Assembly: GCF_016861565.1 (NCBI RefSeq)
Contig: NZ_BOLK01000004.1
Location: 124,001-188,000 of the forward strand
Length of the DNA: 64,000 nucleotides
DNA from: Secundilactobacillus yichangensis
Lineage (GTDB): Bacteria > Bacillota > Bacilli > Lactobacillales > Lactobacillaceae
Direction of reading: 5' to 3'
The number at the start of each line of letters is the position of its first letter. Position 1 is the first letter of the stretch. Of the stretch, positions 62,721 through 64,000 are shown one piece after another. A model generated the notes under the pieces. The model saw only the letters and a list, made by a program, of their open reading frames with translations. It was not told the DNA's origin and did no database searches. The position numbers and the translations under genes are program-made.

Positions 62721-63728
62721 ATGGCAAAAGATATTGGTATTGACCTTGGTACCGCCAACGTTTTGATTTACGCGGTTGGCAAGGGAATCGTTTTAAACGA
62801 GCCCTCAGTTGTGGCGGTTGATACAAAGTCAAATCAAGTACTAGCAGTAGGCTCAGAAGCCTACCGGATGGTGGGACGTACCCCAAGCAACATTCGGGCA
62901 ATCCGGCCATTAAAGGATGGTGTGATCTCTGACTTTGACGTCACTGAAAGCATGCTGTCATATTTTATTAGTAAATTAAGTGTAAAGGGCTTTATGGCAA
63001 AGCCGAACATTATGATCTGTGCACCTACCAATATTACTGAAATTGAGCGCCGTGCTATTATACAGGCTGCTGAAAAGTCCGGCGGCGGCAAAGTTTATTT
63101 GGAAGAAGAACCAAAGGTTGCTGCCGTTGGTGCCGGAATGGATATTTTCAAGCCGCAAGGCAACATGGTTATCGACATTGGTGGCGGGACGAGTGACATT
63201 GCCGTCTTGTCACTTGGTGACATTGTGGCCAGCAAGTCAATTCGAATTGCCGGTGATGAGTTAAACGCTAACATTATTAATTTCTTAAAGACTCAGCATA
63301 ATTTACAGGTTGGTGAACGAACCGCCGAATCTATTAAGATCAAGATCGGTTCAGCATATCCGGATGATGATCACAACGAATCTTTGGAAGTTCGTGGTCG
63401 TGATTCCGTTTCTGGTATGCCACGGTCAATCGAAGTGACATCTAAGGATATTTATCCTGCAATCAGCAGTGTCATGGATCAAATTGTCAAGGCTGCTAAA
63501 GACGTGCTGGAAGTTGTTCCACCAGAGTTGGCCGCTGATATTATCGACCGCGGCATTATGCTTACCGGTGGGGGTGCTTTACTTCACGGTGTTGATAAGC
63601 TCTTGATCGAACAGTTGAAGGTTCCGGTTGTAATTTCAGAAAACCCACTAGATAACGTAGCCAAGGGTGCCGGTATTTTATTGGAACACATGAACGCAGC
63701 GACCACCAAGAAGCATGGTCGTAGATAG
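62721..63728 (+). CDS. mbl: MreB-family rod-shape protein Mbl
   Basis: A bacterial actin of 335 residues that guides lateral wall synthesis. Phosphate 1 is [14 protein letters not shown], phosphate 2 [17 protein letters not shown], and the adenosine motif [15 protein letters not shown]. The ILLEHMNA end and its place after murA and before yidD match Mbl rather than the mreBCD copy. AGGAGGAATTC precedes the ATG. Confidence 0.94.
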   Translation: MAKDIGIDLGTANVLIYAVGKGIVLNEPSVVAVDTKSNQVLAVGSEAYRMVGRTPSNIRAIRPLKDGVISDFDVTESMLSYFISKLSVKGFMAKPNIMICAPTNITEIERRAIIQAAEKSGGGKVYLEEEPKVAAVGAGMDIFKPQGNMVIDIGGGTSDIAVLSLGDIVASKSIRIAGDELNANIINFLKTQHNLQVGERTAESIKIKIGSAYPDDDHNESLEVRGRDSVSGMPRSIEVTSKDIYPAISSVMDQIVKAAKDVLEVVPPELAADIIDRGIMLTGGGALLHGVDKLLIEQLKVPVVISENPLDNVAKGAGILLEHMNAATTKKHGRR

Positions 63729-63736
63729 GAGTCGCT

Positions 63737-64000
63737 TTGAAAAGGTTATTGATGATGCTTGTGCGCGGCTATCAGCGCTTTATTTCACCGTTATTTCCGC
63801 CAACTTGCCGTTATTCACCAACCTGTTCAGCCTACACTTTAAAAGCACTGCAGAAACACGGTGCCATTAAAGGAACTTTAATGGGTGCAGCACGGATACT
63901 TCGCTGTAATCCGTTTGTGCACGGCGGCTATGATCCTGTCCCAGATCATTTCAGTTTAAAGCGCAACAAACAAGCTGAAATGGCCTATCTAAAAGAGATG
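63737..64000 (+). CDS. yidD: Membrane protein insertion efficiency factor YidD, partial
   Basis: 88 residues are visible; the end lies beyond the window. It begins [20 protein letters not shown], followed by [16 protein letters not shown] and [16 protein letters not shown], the cysteine-containing signatures of the YidD family. These small proteins aid membrane protein insertion with YidC. TTG at 63737 with ATAGGAG upstream, 8 nt after mbl. Confidence 0.92.
   Translation, partial: MKRLLMMLVRGYQRFISPLFPPTCRYSPTCSAYTLKALQKHGAIKGTLMGAARILRCNPFVHGGYDPVPDHFSLKRNKQAEMAYLKEM

Overview
The window is a chromosomal segment of a low-to-mid GC Firmicute, almost certainly a member of the Lactobacillaceae. 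Pointers are the gene orders ung-pta-tsaE, cdaA-cdaR-glmM-glmS, DUF1146-murA-mbl-yidD and an atpBEFHAGDC operon, strong AGGAGG-type ribosome binding sites, frequent TTG starts, murT-gatD, and a Firmicute-type tmRNA. The genus cannot be fixed from the sequence alone. No phage, transposase, CRISPR array or resistance island is visible; this is mostly core chromosome with a few lineage-specific inserts.

Layout. 0-2.5 kb: a purine phosphoribosyltransferase (cut by the left edge) with an NCS2 permease, a long structured intergenic element, and a LURP-one-like protein. 2.6-5.5 kb: ung-pta-tsaE-GNAT operon. 5.5-11 kb: two nucleases, murB, a CPA1 cation/proton antiporter and a DUF1361 membrane protein. 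11.2-18 kb: c-di-AMP synthesis and amino-sugar flow (cdaA, cdaR, glmM, glmS, nagB), with NagR-like operators in front of glmS and nagB. 18-21.5 kb: two GH73 glucosaminidases and a TagH-type ABC ATPase. 21.5-22.4 kb: two tandem promoter-terminator units that look like small RNAs, a small unknown protein and tRNA-Asn. 22.5-28 kb: a polyphosphate operon (licD, HD-domain ppx, ppk, ppx). 28-34 kb: marR, osmC, several very small proteins, a D,D-carboxypeptidase, tmRNA and a HAD phosphatase. 34-39 kb: a two-component system, a GRP-type sugar importer and pgi. 39-45 kb: solitary tRNA-Gln(CUG) and tRNA-Glu(CUC), small membrane proteins, ilvE, a serine hydrolase and murT-gatD. 45.5-51.5 kb: tdk, prfA, prmC, sua5, glyA, upp. 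51.7-58.2 kb: F1Fo-ATPase. 58.4-60.6 kb: lplA, lipA and a free-standing lipoyl domain. 61-64 kb: DUF1146, murA, mbl, yidD (cut by the right edge).

How it fits together. Much of the window serves the cell envelope: UDP-GlcNAc supply (glmM, glmS balanced by nagB), peptidoglycan precursors (murA, murB), lipid II amidation (murT-gatD), wall hydrolysis and trimming (two GH73 enzymes, D,D-carboxypeptidase), teichoic acid export (tagH), shape (mbl) and c-di-AMP control (cdaA-cdaR). Energy and phosphate genes (ATP synthase, pta, pgi, polyphosphate operon) form a second theme. CcpA-type cre boxes sharing the core AGCGCTTTCA occur before a putative small RNA, the sugar importer and the lipoyl operon, suggesting that all three respond to carbon source.

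The least-explained parts are: the tandem small-RNA candidates at 21.5-21.8 kb; a family of hairpin repeats with conserved flanks but swapped arms (10.1 kb and 38.8 kb); the free-standing lipoyl carrier with its own LipA and LplA; the licD-polyphosphate operon with two divergent Ppx paralogues; and the three-way-junction-like element at 1.6-1.75 kb.
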